In this document: in pieces, positions 33,776 through 45,300 of the stretch
How positions within the stretch are numbered: position 1 is the stretch's first letter
Layout: every line of letters begins with the position of its first letter
From: Globodera rostochiensis
Lineage: Eukaryota > Nematoda > Chromadorea > Rhabditida > Heteroderidae
Reading direction: 5' to 3'
NCBI GenBank assembly: GCA_018350325.1
Contig: JAEVLN010000011.1
Location: 3,158,449-3,222,448 of the forward strand
DNA length: 64,000 nucleotides
Made by a program: the position numbers and the translations under genes
The notes under the pieces: model-generated
Seen by the model: only the letters and a program-made list of their open reading frames with translations
Told to the model about the DNA's origin: nothing
The model's database searches: none

Positions 33776-34374
33776 TAACCGATTTTTCAATAAAACAGTT
33801 ACGGATTTGATTCAAAAATTTTTTTTAATTCTAGTCGATAAAAAGGTGTTTCTAGGGGTATTCAGAGGCGTAGAATTCGATTAACATCCATTTCAACCAA
33901 TTCCGAACGCCGGACCCGAATTCGAGAACAATTTTCCAGATTCAAAATTTTCCCAAAAAATCAAATTTGGCCTCAAAATCATTCAAAAACCATGAATTCG
34001 ATCACTATTTGCTTTCTAGTTGTAATTTTGGGTATTTCTACTTTATATGGGACTGGCTCGGATCTGGATAAAAATAGTACCAATCGATTCCTCTCGTCGA
34101 GCTGATTACGAATCCGCAAAAATTTTGAGTCGGACTCAACTATGAAGAAAGTTATGGCCCCATCAAAGTTGGCCAGAAACCATAGGGGGACCCTTTTGGT
34201 CAACATTTTTGAAAATATTTTTTATTTTAAAATGGTCTGAAAATATGTTATTTGATGCCCTGATTACGAATCCGTCAATAGAAACTAAAAATTTAGAATT
34301 TATAACGGGTTTTGAACCGGTTTAAAATTTTGAAAATTAAGGAAAAAACGGCTTTTTTAACAAGTTGCGCGCTT

Positions 34375-34545
34375 AGACCTAAGCCTAATGAACCTTAAGC
34401 TTAGGGTGGGTTAGGCCTAAGCCTAACAAACCCCAAGCCAGGGTGGTTTAGGCCTAAGCCTAACGAACCCCAAGCCAGGGTGGCTTAGGCCTAAGCCTAA
34501 CGAACCCCAAGCCAGGGTGGCTTAGGCCTAAGCCTAACAAACCAT
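34375..34545. repeat. TTAGGCCTAAGCC tandem repeat, 37-38-bp unit
   Basis: Four near-identical units read CCTAAGCCTAACGAACCCC then AAGCCAGGGTGGCTTAGG. The same unit in reverse orientation occurs three times at 60545-60660 and singly near 16750 and 35975. The internal TTAGGC resembles the nematode telomere hexamer, but the unit is not a telomere array. Confidence 0.85.
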
Positions 34546-35090
34546 ACGGCTTTTGTAAACAATTTTGGTGTCATTCGAAAGCTTAGTAGGAGGAGAAGCT
34601 ATTTGCAAGCAAAAGCTAAGCGATTGGCCAAGCCTCAAAAAAGTTATGGCCAAGTATGGCCAAAAAAACGTTTTCTGGCCATAACTTTTTTGAGGCTTGG
34701 CCAATCGCTTAGCTTTTGCTTGCTAATAGCTTCTCCTCCTACTAATCTTTCGAATGATACCAAAATTGTTTGATTTAGTTAGCTTTGAAAAAAGTTATAA
34801 CGAAAAAACAGTTGAAAAGGTGAACGAGTTGGGGGTGAACGAGTTGGCCGGGAACGAGTCGTCCTCCGTCCCAAAAAAAGGGGGGGGGTACAAACTAGAG
34901 TATTACCGAAATTTTTTGCCACCCCATCAAGTTCGAGCAGCTCAACCAACTTGGCATCCAACGCAACCATACCTAACTCATCACCAATCAAGATCAGGGC
35001 AATGACTGCTTTTAACTAACATTTCGCTAAAAGGAATAATTGTTTACTATATTTTGATCAGAGACAATTACAATAATTGCGTTGATAATA

Positions 35091-38083
35091 ATGGAAGGAA
35101 CGCAATTTACGTCCAATAATCTATCGGCAAATTTACAAGATTTGGTACATCTATCTACTCTGGATCTTTATCGCGAAACTCTCTTTTCGGTAGTTTTAAA
35201 ATAATTTATAAATTAACATTTTATTTAGGAGCTTCAACATATCAAAGCAATGATCTTACATAAACATAATGAGTTGAATGTCTACAAAACTTCTAATCAA
35301 TTGATCGGAGTGGAAGGTTATTCGGGGCCTAAGCAAGCTTTGCGTTTTGGGAAGGGTCGAATTTCCGAAAATATTCTAATTTGGCTTCGGGTTCAAAATT
35401 GATCGAAATGGAGGTCAGGTTTGAACTCTATGACCCTGAATACCCCAAGAATTGCATGTCCTTTAAGTAATTTTTCTTTTGAAAAATAGGAGGGTACAAA
35501 GCTAACTTCGGCTTTTCTCTTTCTGTCTTAATAAACACATTTTGCTTTTCAGCAGATGAATGCCTTGTATTTCTGGGCGATAATCTTTTTGTTATGCGCA
35601 AAAATGACATAGCAACGGCAATTTTACAAAGGAAAATTCAATGTAATTTTGCATACTCGCCGCTGAAAAGGGGGAATAGAAATCTGCGAGCGAAATATTT
35701 CTGTTTTTCAAGGGGGAGAGAAGTTACCTCCAGAGTTTCTGGATACGTCCCTGGGAAACCGTAACCAAAAATCTTGCATTTTAGCATTCACTATTGATTT
35801 GCACAAACTTGAAGACGAGAGAAAAGCATTGGAAATTGAGCTTTTCGCAATTGAGTCAAGAGCAGTCCATTCATTCGTTCGTTTTATTCGTTATTTTTGA
35901 TGTCGAAAGCTAGGCATGGGGGCAGGACTTCCAACTCACCTTCGAAAAAATATGCAACCGGTTCTAACAAGCCGGGGTGACTTAGATCTAAGCCTAACGC
36001 ACTCCTAAGGCTCTAACTTTTCCCCAGTTAAGCTATCCGGCTTTGGAGTTACTAATTAAAAAAACTCGTTTTTCCTTAATTTTCAAAAATTGTTTTAAAT
36101 TCTCAATTTTTATTTTCTATTGACGAATTCGTAATCAGTGCATCAAATAACATACATTCAGGCAAAGGGCATTTTGGCACCCCTGCATGGAAGAGAGATT
36201 AAGGCGGGCACGGGTACTTTTCGGTTTGGAGTCCCTTTTAGGGGTATTTGAGTGTGCTGATAACGAATTGTCATCTTTCTGGATTTCACTCTATGTGCAT
36301 TCTTGAGTTTTTTTTTTTGATAATCCGAGGGAGGTGCTCCAAACCGAAAATGTTAATCGATATATTTCAATGAAAAAAAGTTTTTGTTGAAACCGACTGA
36401 TTAAACCATTTTAATAGGCTGGCGGCTCTTTAATCGATATTTGTGAGCATTTACCGGGAAATTCGGAAATTCAACAAGGTTTTGAGAAAGCGCTCTAACC
36501 TTGGTACTTTTCCTTTATGTGTCAACAAAAAAAAAGTAAGTCGATAAAAAGCTCTTTCTAGGGGGTTTCGGGGTCGTAGAATCCAAATCTGACTTCCATT
36601 TCTACCGAATTCGAACATTTCCAAAAAAAAATTCTTTCGCATTTTTCCATTTTTTTTTTTTGATTTGCATTGTGCAGAATAAAGATTATCAGTTTGGTGG
36701 CATAAATTCAACAATGTTTTGCTAAGTCTCATTGAAAATTCATCGCCATTCGACGATTTTAATGGAAAAATGCAAATAAATTTTTTTCTGAAAATTGTTC
36801 GAATTCGGTCGAAATGGAAGTCATTCGGATTCTACGACCCTAAACCTCTAGAAGTTGACATTTCAACAAAAAAAAATTTAGCTGTTGACACGTAAAGGAA
36901 AAGTACCCTAACCTTTCAAAAAAGCTTTTCCGCAGCGGGAAAGAGAATCGCACACGTGCCAACGAAAAAGCGAAAAATGGCTGAAGAAGAACGGGCAGAG
37001 AAGACTGACTCTAACGAAAAATGTCAAGCGATGCCGAAGAATGTTTCGGAAAAGGTATGAAACTCAAATAGTTACAAACAGATGCCGGACATTTCCAGTA
37101 TTTTGATAAATTACGCAAAAAGGTTATAAAGATGTTTATGGGTGGGCCATCGTTTTTTTTTTCTCGCGAAAGATGCCCTGTTGGTTAAGAACACTTTTGA
37201 TCCAATTTCAGGACTACGTTGACTTTCTCAACTTGCTGGACAGCCTCAATATGAGTGGGGAAGAGAGTTGCGAAGATACTGAGAATAAAGAGACGCAAGG
37301 AACGGGGGAAGCCAAAAGGCGAGTTCATTTCGTCAAGGGGGCAGTGGTTACGCATTCGGCCGTGGAAAAGAAGGTGATTTGTTTCATTTGCTTGGCTTGA
37401 GGGTTCGCGCCGTGTGCACTCCCCCCCCCCCTCGCCAGAAGCAACTGCTGCCAGAGAAACTGGGCCTTAAATTTTCCGCAATCACAATCGATAAAATCGT
37501 CAAAACTCTATTTCAGCCTTGAAACCGGCAGGAGGTTTTTAAGACGCAAGTTTTTCTGATAGGCAAAGGGTTGAAATTGTTGAGATTATATTCCGCTGAA
37601 AGATAAAATAAGCAAAAAGGAAAACAGAACCGGCCACATTTGATCTGCGTTTCATGCTAGCAATGGTTTGTAAATGTTATTCACAAAAAAGGAACAATTC
37701 GTGATCAGCACCCTAAATACCCCTAAAAAAGTCCGAGGTCGGGGTATCAAACCGAAAGTTCCCTTAACCGTTTGTATGCATATTTAAGTCGATCCTTCGT
37801 AATCGAAACGAGCGCTCACCAATCGACACTGCAGAGCTGCAGAGGATGTGCAAAAGGGGCTTAGTGCAGTTTCTGCCGACTTCCAGAGAGGTTGGGCTTA
37901 AAATCTAAAAGCTCTAAACTTGTATTTTAGACTCTAACTGATGTCGTAATCGAACGGAAGGTCGGTGCTAACAGGGAAGCAAATAAGACAGTGGAAAGGC
38001 GTAGGACGAAAAAGGGAAGGCCAATTTCGACGTGGAAGGCCAAGAGAATGGGACTGCCGGACAGTGACGAGGATTGCAACTGA
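35091..38083 (+). CDS. uri-1: URI-type unconventional prefoldin (RPB5 interactor)
   Basis: Prefoldin-like co-chaperone linked to RNA polymerase assembly and R2TP. Exon 1 is 35091-35189 (MEGTQFTSNNLSANLQDLVH), exon 2 35229-35316. The diagnostic prefoldin turn follows near 35555: DECLVFLGDNLFVMRKND, matching URI's LLGDNWF block. The coiled coil DLHKLEDERKALEIELFAIE lies at about 35795-35870. AGGSLIDICEHLPGNSEIQQ at 36418 aligns with URI's DAAGDIVDI region. Next come GKRIAHVPTKKRK with an acidic stretch (36942-37056), DYVDFLNLLDSLNMSG (37212), RRVHFVKGAVVTHSAVEKK, and a last exon TLTDVVIERK to RPISTWKAKRMGL, the URI C-terminal box, ending 38083. Introns around 35880-36415 and 36480-36940 contain dispersed repeats. 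Some junctions are provisional. Confidence 0.82.
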
Positions 38084-38546
38084 TAGATCGCTGACCGTTC
38101 CAATGTCTCATGTTCATAAACATACCACCTATTCCCCGACTGTGAATTTCTGTGGCTCGGTTCACTGAGCGGAAAGTCCCGAATCGTAATTTTTTGTGGT
38201 TTTCAGGTTTTTTAAACAAAAAAGTTCTCTAGTCATTGGGTTCATTTTGGAAGACGTTTTCCCCTCCGGAGTCTTTATATGTAAACGAAAGCTTGCTCTC
38301 ACAAATCAGAGAAGTGACATTCGCATACTACCAAAAAGTGAGAGTATTGACACTACTGCCGCAAACAAATAATGATTTTTTTTTGCCCCCACCCGCGGCT
38401 AAGTCGTTCTCTGGGTTCGAAGTGGGCAGAGCAGAAATAGTGAAAATACCTATAACATTTAAAAAACGTTTGAGGCTCAAATTTGAGTCGATTTAGGTCA
38501 TTCAGTCTTCATCATCTTGGCATCAAATCGGCGACATCCTTTCCAT
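38084..38546. other. Short convergent intergenic gap (uri-1/FKBP)
   Basis: Common 3' flank of uri-1 (+) and the FKBP gene (-). Nothing beyond AT-rich untranslated-type sequence is seen. Confidence 0.6.
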
Positions 38547-39088
38547 TTATTTGACAGCTATCAATTCAACGTCAAAGACAAGGGTCGCGTTCCCGGGAAT
38601 CTGTGATTGTGTAATTGGTTTGGTTGTGAAGACAAAGTGAGCGAAACATACGGTCCCCGGTATTCCTTTGGCTCCGTAGCCCAGGTCAGAGCTGATGGTC
38701 AGCTTCGCCCGTTGACCGACAGACATCTTTTGAACGAATTCCACTCGGAAAATAAAGACAAATAACTGACCTTGGCCACGCCTTCATCCCAACCTTTGAT
38801 CACTTCGCCCTTGCCGATCTTAACGAAACAGCTTTCAAATAAGCATTAGCACTTGACAAAGAAGTGAACCGCGGGAAAAAATATTTACTGTAAATTCAAA
38901 AGGCTTCCCGCGATCGCGTGAGCTGTCAATTTTTTGGCCATTTTCCAAGGTCAGCACATAGTGGCACACAACTTTACGACCGCTTTTCGGGTAAGTCGAT
39001 TCTAAATGGCCAGTGTTCAGCTTTCGAGCATCGGTGCTAAAAGATGCTTACGGTCGCCCTCGTTGATTGTGTCAATTTTCACTGGCAT
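38547..39088 (-). CDS. FKBP12-type peptidyl-prolyl isomerase
   Basis: Small FK506-binding prolyl isomerase, single domain. Start 39088 gives [12 protein letters not shown]. The next exon reads [20 protein letters not shown] then [12 protein letters not shown], followed by [36 protein letters not shown] and [17 protein letters not shown], ending at 38547. All active-site landmarks of FKBP12 are present (Y in CHY, the FEF stretch, EVIKGW, the YGAKG loop, the final F in LVFDVEL). Five exons are split by 40-70 bp introns. Nematode fkb-2 is the likely counterpart; the symbol is left blank because several FKBP12 paralogues exist. Confidence 0.93.
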
Positions 39089-39499
39089 TTTCCGTTACGT
39101 GTTTTCTCTGGAGTGATTAAAATAAAGGAAGCAATATGTACTAAATGAAATGTATCTAAAATAAAACAATGTGTTTTGTTCTTAACAAATAAGTGCTTCA
39201 GCTGCGATTTCCCATTTGAACACCACAGCGATTTTATGTTAGTCCTTGCTCCGTTAGCGTTCTGTCTTACTGTACGAATATAAAATAACACACGTACTTT
39301 TTGTACATAGGTAAACTGGGACTAAAGAATGATAAGGGATTGTTTTGGTGAGGGAGGGAGGGGGCTTTAGGGAGAGGCGTAATGTGTTGGCAATGTGTCA
39401 ATGTGGACCCATGGGGAAAGGAAATCGCCATAACTGTTAATCCCCGCTTACAAATTAGTGCACATTCACTGGTAATACCAAACATTGAAGGAAAAAAGC

Positions 39500-40245
39500 G
39501 AACGGTACGTTTGAGTGTCGCCGTTTGAGTGTGGCCGTTTGAGTGTGAAGTCAAAAATGGACCTTTCTGTGTCAAATTTTAAAACATGTGAAAAGGAATG
39601 ATTCGCCATTTTTTTACAATTTATTTTCAGAAAGGAAAAAGATGTTCTAAGATTCATTCAATAAAGTATCAGAATAACAATCAATATTTGAACAAAGCAT
39701 TAAAACAGTAATGAAAAGAAACGTAATCACGGATTCATATTGTAATTGTAAGAGATGCCCTAAAGGAATTCAATGATTGCTTGATGATTGGGATTGGCTG
39801 CATATTGGTGATCATTATTGCCCGGGTTTACAGGTGCATAACGTTGAATGAGTTCAAGGATACGGCGGTCGGCTTCGCGAAATTTCTGCCTCTTCTTCGC
39901 CGCTTGATGACCTTTTTTGCAAATTTTTGAAGTTATTATATTTTTTTGTATACCAGCAATGAACTGGGTCGGCGTCCGTATTTTTTTGCGCCATGCGTAG
40001 GATCAATAAAGCGCCACAACGAAGGATGGTCACATCCGAAGAGACGTTGTAGTCGCCGATGTGCCGACTCGCAGAAATTGTTTTCAAGGTTTTTTATTAG
40101 ATTGATTTCATTGACACTGAAAGGTCCAGTTTTAACTTCACACTCAAACGGCCACACTCAAACGGCGGCACTCAAACGGCCACACTCAAACGGCGGCACT
40201 CAAACGGCGCCACACTCAAACGGCCACACTCAAACGTCCGGGTCC
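39500..40245 (-). mobile_element. Mutator-like transposase remnant with iterated inverted arms
   Basis: The left arm (39505-39575) has CGTTTGAGTGTGGC words then a stretch ending GGACCTTTCTGTGTCAA. The right arm (40110-40245) is the inverse, TTGACACTGAAAGGTCC then about eight CACACTCAAACGGC words. Inside, the minus strand encodes NEINLIKNLENNFCESAHRR then LFGCDHPSLWRFID, and after a short intron-like gap KGHQAAKKRQKFREADRRIL ending at 39771. The N-N...E..H...HP..W.FI pattern is that of the C-terminal part of MULE-associated transposases. The catalytic core is missing, so the copy is non-autonomous. Confidence 0.72.
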
Positions 40246-40276
40246 GAATTAAGATTGCTTTCATTGCGAAGGCCTT

Positions 40277-43230
40277 TTATTGTTGCATTCTTTTGACATA
40301 TTCTAATGCATCATTAACAAAATTGAGTACAATTTGGTAGGCCGGCGATTCTTTAGATTCGGGTTTGCAAACATAATGGTGATTATTATTCAGGTGGTAA
40401 ACTGGGCCTTTTCCCAGAATTCCCGACTCAATCGGCACGAGCATCATTTCTCTCCCGAAAACTGCCGTTTTTTTGCATTCCAATGTGGTGACAATGATGG
40501 GAATTCGTTCTGCTGCCGTCTTGAAGTGCTCAGATAGCTCGTGATTCAGTTCACTTTTGGGTTGTAGCAGCAGAACGTCGTTGGACGGTCTGATGAAATA
40601 CGGGCCAAGTTGGGAGGCCACCGGAGTGCCGAGATGGGGTGTCGCCATGAAGAGCACACCGACCGTCTTCGAAAGGAGCGCCTCATTCTCTAAGAATCAA
40701 TCCATTTTTATTTCTCAAGACAAAATTCCCAAAATCAGCAAACCTAAAAGCAGCTGTTTGACCAGCAGTCCTCCCAGACTATGGCAAATGAATACGACGG
40801 GTCTCTCGCCGATTCCGTTCCTCCTAAACTCGTCGATAAAACGTTGCGCGCGTGCTGAGATTGTTTCCATTGACTTGTTTAGTTTGAAAAAACGCGAAGA
40901 ATAGTCGACAGCGATCACTCGGATGGGCTCGTTCACATCGACGGGAAGCCAATCCTTCGAAGAATTTGCAATTTCCCTGACAGCCGTACCCAGGAAGGAG
41001 GGATTCCCCCCCCCCTCCAGGGACGTATTTAGGGGTACAAATTGAGACAAAAATCCAAAAACTTTCCTCGGCGGCGCCTATCGGCACCGCCGACTCTCCC
41101 CCCTCCCCCCAAAGTAAAGCGGAATCCTCAAAAAAAAAAAGCATTTTTGAAATTGCCTAAATGCAATAAAAAGGGAAAAACCCCTAAAAATAGGTTTTGT
41201 TTTCGGTACTCCCTCCAAGGCAAAATCCAAAAAAAACAAAATGAAATTGGTCGACGATGCCAGCATGGGTGCCGCCCCCCCATAAAAATCCTAAATTCGT
41301 CCCTGCCCTCCCGGCCGAATGAAATGAGAAAAAACCCATAGACCCATAGAGGGTCCCTCTTGATTTGCAACATGTTTTTTGGATCATTTTCTTAACAAGC
41401 TGTTTCTTCTTTTCAAAAAATTTTCGATCCCCTCACCTTCCATAAAAAGCTTTAAAAATTTTTTGGCAAATCTCTTAAAACTAGGTCCAAATTTCTCGAC
41501 GGCGCCTATCGACACTACCCCTTCCCCCAGAAGTCAAGCAAAATTCTCAAAAAATCGCATTTTTAGAAAAAATTGATAACGCACCCCTAAAATCGAACAT
41601 CTTTTGGGAAATTGCTTAACAAAAACGCAATAAAAATGGAAAAATGCACCCCAAAAATGGACTTTCTCTCTCCAATTACCCCCCCCCCCCCCTCCCCTCC
41701 CGAGAATTTTTCTAAATAAGCGCCTGCCCCGACTTATAGCAATTGTGAATACTTTGGGCCAAAAGAGTGTCGTCTTACGGTTTGGCACTTCCTTTTGGCG
41801 CCACGTTCGAAATGCACTTCCACGTAACCCATGGACAAGGACCTGGATTAAACGTTTACAATATGCCAATCGTTTCAATTGGCTTTAAGAACAAAACAAA
41901 ATTACAATGTCAATTTTTGGCGTTTTCGTACTCAATGGCTTATGCAACTCATAAAGATGAGGCGGTAATTCATTTCTTTCGTGCCCAAAAGCATAAAGCA
42001 TGTTGGACAGAATTTTGTGAGACAAAATTCGTTCCTCATCGTGCAATGGTTTTGTGAGCATTGACGCAAGCAGCGAAAGCCAATCTGTTTTAAACGATTA
42101 AGAGTTAATAAACAAATTATTAGAAGTTTGGTTTTTAAAATCTATGCTATAGTTCCAAAGCGGGCCAGTTCCAGGCCGTGAACTTTGAACCGTTTAGAAC
42201 CGGACTGGAAACCAATATTGTGAGTATAAAGAGTGTTTACCAGATTTAGCAACGATTTCAGCACACTCCTTCGAAGAAGCGACTGAGTTGGCAAGGATTT
42301 TTAGGGACGTTAGTACAATTGGCTTATTAGTGGCACGATAAGAGTCGACCAAATTGATGAGCAAACGAGGCAACTCCCGTCGAAGGAATTGCAAATTGGT
42401 CATTGGCCTTCCCTCCTCGTGGGTAAGCTAAACTTTTAACCTCATTCGACCGTTTCCAATTTTACGTTCGCTATGAGAAATTTATTTGCCTCGGATTGGA
42501 GCAGCAGTTGGCTCAGCGACTCGATGACTTTCCGTTCCTCGCGTGAATTCCTCAGCCTCCGCTCGAAGCGATAGTCTTCGTCCGACGGCCAAAGGCCCTC
42601 TTCGGTGTAAATGCTTGGCATATAGTAGAAAAAGCTGAGAAAGATTGTCTTCAGCCAAGCGGACTTAAATACTGTTCATGAGTAGAATATTTAGGCCAAT
42701 TTGAGTGAGAACCTTGAGTAGAAACTTATCAATTTCGTCAGGCTGAAGCGTTCCGGAAAGTTTAGTTTCTGGTCTTGGGAAGTGGCCGATGTCAACGCCA
42801 TCCAACGCCATTTGACACAGAATGAAAGGGTCTGCAAGAGGTACGAAGTCATCAATCGGGGGCCGAGACGTAGGTTTAAATAGTCGACCTAAAAATTGAA
42901 AATTTGGCAGAAAGGAAATACGGCGGAAAAGGAAACCAAAATTTGATTAAAGAAACCCGTAAAGTTCCAAATTATTACCTAGATTTCTTAAGAAAAGGCG
43001 GCGTATCTCGCCATCCAATTCCCTTAAATTTTCTCTCAACCAAATGCCTTCCGAAGTCGATGCTGTCGAAGACTCTGAAGGATTTTTGAAGTGGAAATAT
43101 CCAACGGAAGCGCTGAAATTATTTAAATTTATGAGGAGAATTCACAATTAACATAAGCCTACGCAAATGCTGCAGCTCCAAAGGCGCCATACGCAATCAA
43201 TCGGGGAGACAGAGAAGGAAATGGCCGCAT
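40277..43230 (-). CDS. SERAC1-like serine esterase/lipase
   Basis: Human SERAC1 is a mitochondria-ER contact protein acting on phosphatidylglycerol remodelling. Start 43230 gives MRPFPSLSPRLIAYGAFGAA, a basic/hydrophobic mitochondrial-type N-terminus (exon 43163-43230), then 42979-43112. The helical-repeat middle includes FKPTSRPPIDDFVPLAD, RLRNSREERKVIESLSQLLL and PRLLINLVDSYRATNKPIVL. The alpha/beta hydrolase part has VLVHGLRGSAFRTWRQK (near 41820), DWLPVDVNEPIRVIAVDY, the nucleophile elbow CHSLGGLLVK (GxSxG, near 40770), LFMATPHLGTPVASQL, and a C-terminal SGILGKGPVYHLNNNHHYVC ending 40277. The intron 41000-41758 contains mobile-element sequence. Exon edges in 41880-42960 are approximate. 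Confidence 0.9.
41018..41305. mobile_element. CAGGGACG-ended MITE in SERAC1 intron
   Basis: It starts CAGGGACGTATTTAGG and ends CCTAAATTCGTCCCTG, an imperfect inverted repeat with hAT-like CAGGG ends. The interior carries the GGCGCCTATCGGCACCGCCGA word at 41073. Flanks are C-rich, so a target duplication cannot be judged. A second GGCGCC word and C-run block lies at 41500-41705. Confidence 0.65.
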
Positions 43231-43304
43231 ATATGATAGGGATGGAATTCAATCGTCTAGTGCTCTCTTATAAAACAACAAAGAACTTAGGTATGTCAGT
43301 ATTC

Positions 43305-44269
43305 TAGTGCTGCACGAGTCTCGGTCTCGAGTCTCGACTCGAGAAATTTCTCGGGTTTTTTGGGTCTCGGTCTCGAGTCTCGGGTACTTGGTCTCGAAAA
43401 TCGAGACTTTTTTACACCCCTAAAGATGGCATTTTTAGAGAGAATTTGTTTAGAATTCAAAGCTTAGATTTGAAAAACATAATGCAAATCAAATTTAAAA
43501 ATCCTTTAAATAAATCCTTTGCACAGCGCGCCCATTGGATTGTCTTATGACTCAGTGGTTAAACTCTGTATCGTACTTTATGTACCGGCGGTTCTATTCC
43601 CAAAATTAAATTAGTTACTTTTTAATTTAATAATTATTTCTTACAAAACATCACTCACTCACTATCAGGAAACCTTATGAAATGTAATTTTTTTTGGCAA
43701 TTTTTTTAACAGAATTCAAAAAGACTTTCATCTTCCTCGGCGGCGCCTATAGGCACACCCCTCCTTCCTACACCTAAAAAAGCTTACAAAAATTACCGCA
43801 TTTTTAAAATTTTTAGTTGCAAATCTCTTAACAAATTGAGTCAAAAATTCAAAATTTTTTCGACGGCGCCTATCGGCACCGCCGACTCCCTCCCCCGCCC
43901 CCCCTAAAAGTAGAGCAGAATTTGCAAAAAAACTTGTATTCCTGACCAATTTTCTTAATTTAAAAAAATTAACTCAAAAATACACTCCTAAAATTATTCT
44001 TGTTCGCCGCGGCGCCTGTCGGTACCGCTAGTCCTCTGCAAAACCCTTTAATAAAAATCGCAAAAAAAATTTGCAAAAAAAATTTGTTTTTTCCAAATTT
44101 TTGAACCAAAAAATTAAAAAATTTTCAAAAAAGTCTCGGTCTCGAGTCTCGACTCGGGAAATTTCTCGGTTTTTTTGGGTCTCGATCTCGGTCTCGAGTC
44201 TCGGGGTCATTTCTCGGTCTCGGTCTCGACTCTCGAGTCTCGGTAAATTTCGGGTCTCGTGCAGCACTA
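43305..44269. mobile_element. hAT-type element with GTCTCGGTCTCGAG arms
   Basis: It starts TAGTGCTGCACGAG and ends CTCGTGCAGCACTA, flanked by identical 8-bp CAGTATTC at 43297-43304 and 44270-44277. Both arms consist of iterated GAGTCTCGGTCTCGAG-like words. The interior includes a tRNA-like SINE (about 43545-43610) and three GGCGCC(T)ATAGGCAC/TATCGGCACC words (43740, 43864, 44010). No transposase is seen. Confidence 0.88.
43545..43615 (+). repeat. tRNA-like SINE fragment
   Basis: TGACTCAGTGGTTAAA resembles box A and CGGCGGTTCTATTCCC a box B, 40 bp apart. The stems are imperfect and the 3' end runs into AT-rich sequence, so this is not a functional tRNA gene. Confidence 0.45.
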
Positions 44270-44960
44270 CAGTATTCTTGACTTTTTTCAAAGGGACTCC
44301 GGGGATCATAACTTGGTTCATAGTGGCTTCCGCACAAAAATTTTGGGGTAAACCCAACTCATCCATACCCATCTCATCCATATCCAACTCATCCATAGAG
44401 CATAACTTGCTTCAAACTTAACTGATTTAGAAAGTCTTAAGGCCATTCGAAAGATCTCGAGGAGCTGAAGCTAACATTAAGTTAAAGCTTTGCGATTGGA
44501 TAAGTTTCAAAAAAGTTATGCTCTATGGATGAGTTGGATATGGATGAGATGGGTATGGATGAGTTGGATATGGATGAGATGGGTATGGATGAGTTGGGTT
44601 TCCCCCAAAATTTTTGTGCGGAAGCCACTATGAACCAAGTTATGATCCCCGGAGTCCCTTTGAAAAAAGTCAAGAATACTGTAGTGGCACGAGACCCGAA
44701 ATTTACCGAGACTCGAGAGTCGAGACCGAGACCGAGAAATGACACCGAGACTCGAGACCGAGACCGAGAACATAATTTTTTTGAGATTTGGCCAATCGCT
44801 TAGCTTTTGCTTTTGAAAGCTTCTACTAGTTGTAAGCTTTCGAATGATACCAAAAATGTTTGATTTGGTTAGACTTGAAAGAAGTTATAACGAAAAAACT
44901 TTTGAAAAGAGAACGAATCGGGGGTGAACGAATCGGCCGGCCGGGAACGAATCGTCTTTT
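44120..44960. repeat. Large compound palindrome
   Basis: The sequence right of about 44455 is the reverse complement of that left of it, over about 300 bp. It includes the end of the 43305-44269 element, its CAGTATTC duplication (as GAATACTG at 44677) and the words CATCCATATCCAACTCATCC/GGATGAGTTGGATATGGATG. It then runs into a half of the GAACGAATCGG foldback family (44780-44960). The inverted duplication therefore came after the element had inserted. Confidence 0.82.
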
Positions 44961-45059
44961 TACCATGGATGAGTTGGGTGGGACCCGAATAATTTGACTA
45001 AATTCCACTCAAAAATTCATTACGTTATCAAAACAAACTCAAAAAACACAATGTCAATC

Positions 45060-45300
45060 TATTTTGGCCAACTTTTGGTGGTTCATAACTTTCTTCATAG
45101 TGATTTCCGGCACAAAGTTTTTGCTAATTCTTACTCAGCTCGACGAGAGGAATCGATTGGTAGTATTTTTATTCGGATCTGAATCATTCAATGGGCGAGC
45201 GATGGGCGAAATGTCCTATGGGCGAAACGTCTGTTTTTTCACTACCGGGCGAAACGTCCGTTTTTTCGTTACCGGGCGAAATGTCCGACGGGCGAAATTC
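45060..45300. repeat. Dispersed repeat plus GGGCGAAACGTCCG words
   Basis: At 45080-45190 there is a copy of the dispersed unit containing TTCCGGCACAAAG and CAGCTCGACGAGAGGAAT, also at 17200, 34090 and 60090. It is followed by three copies of GGGCGAAACGTCCGTTTTTT. Related words (GGACATTTCGCTAGTG) appear at 16445. Confidence 0.72.

Larger units (their letters stand above)
32342..35090. repeat. Intergenic repeat region between cst and uri-1 (divergent)
   Basis: AT-rich. It contains a small inverted-repeat element at 33411-33560 (see separate entry), a tRNA-like SINE at 33662-33775, and a long dispersed-repeat copy at 33840-34370 (GTGTTTCTAGGGGTATTC onward, CAGCTCGACGAGAGGAAT on the opposite strand). 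CCTAAGCCTAACGAACC tandem copies lie at 34375-34545 and a foldback at 34555-34870. No gene was found. Confidence 0.7.

Noticed and set aside
41767..42057. 96-codon + strand frame
   Set aside because: Lies antisense to a SERAC1-like exon carrying the HGLRGSAFRTWRQ motif; the minus strand is the coding one.
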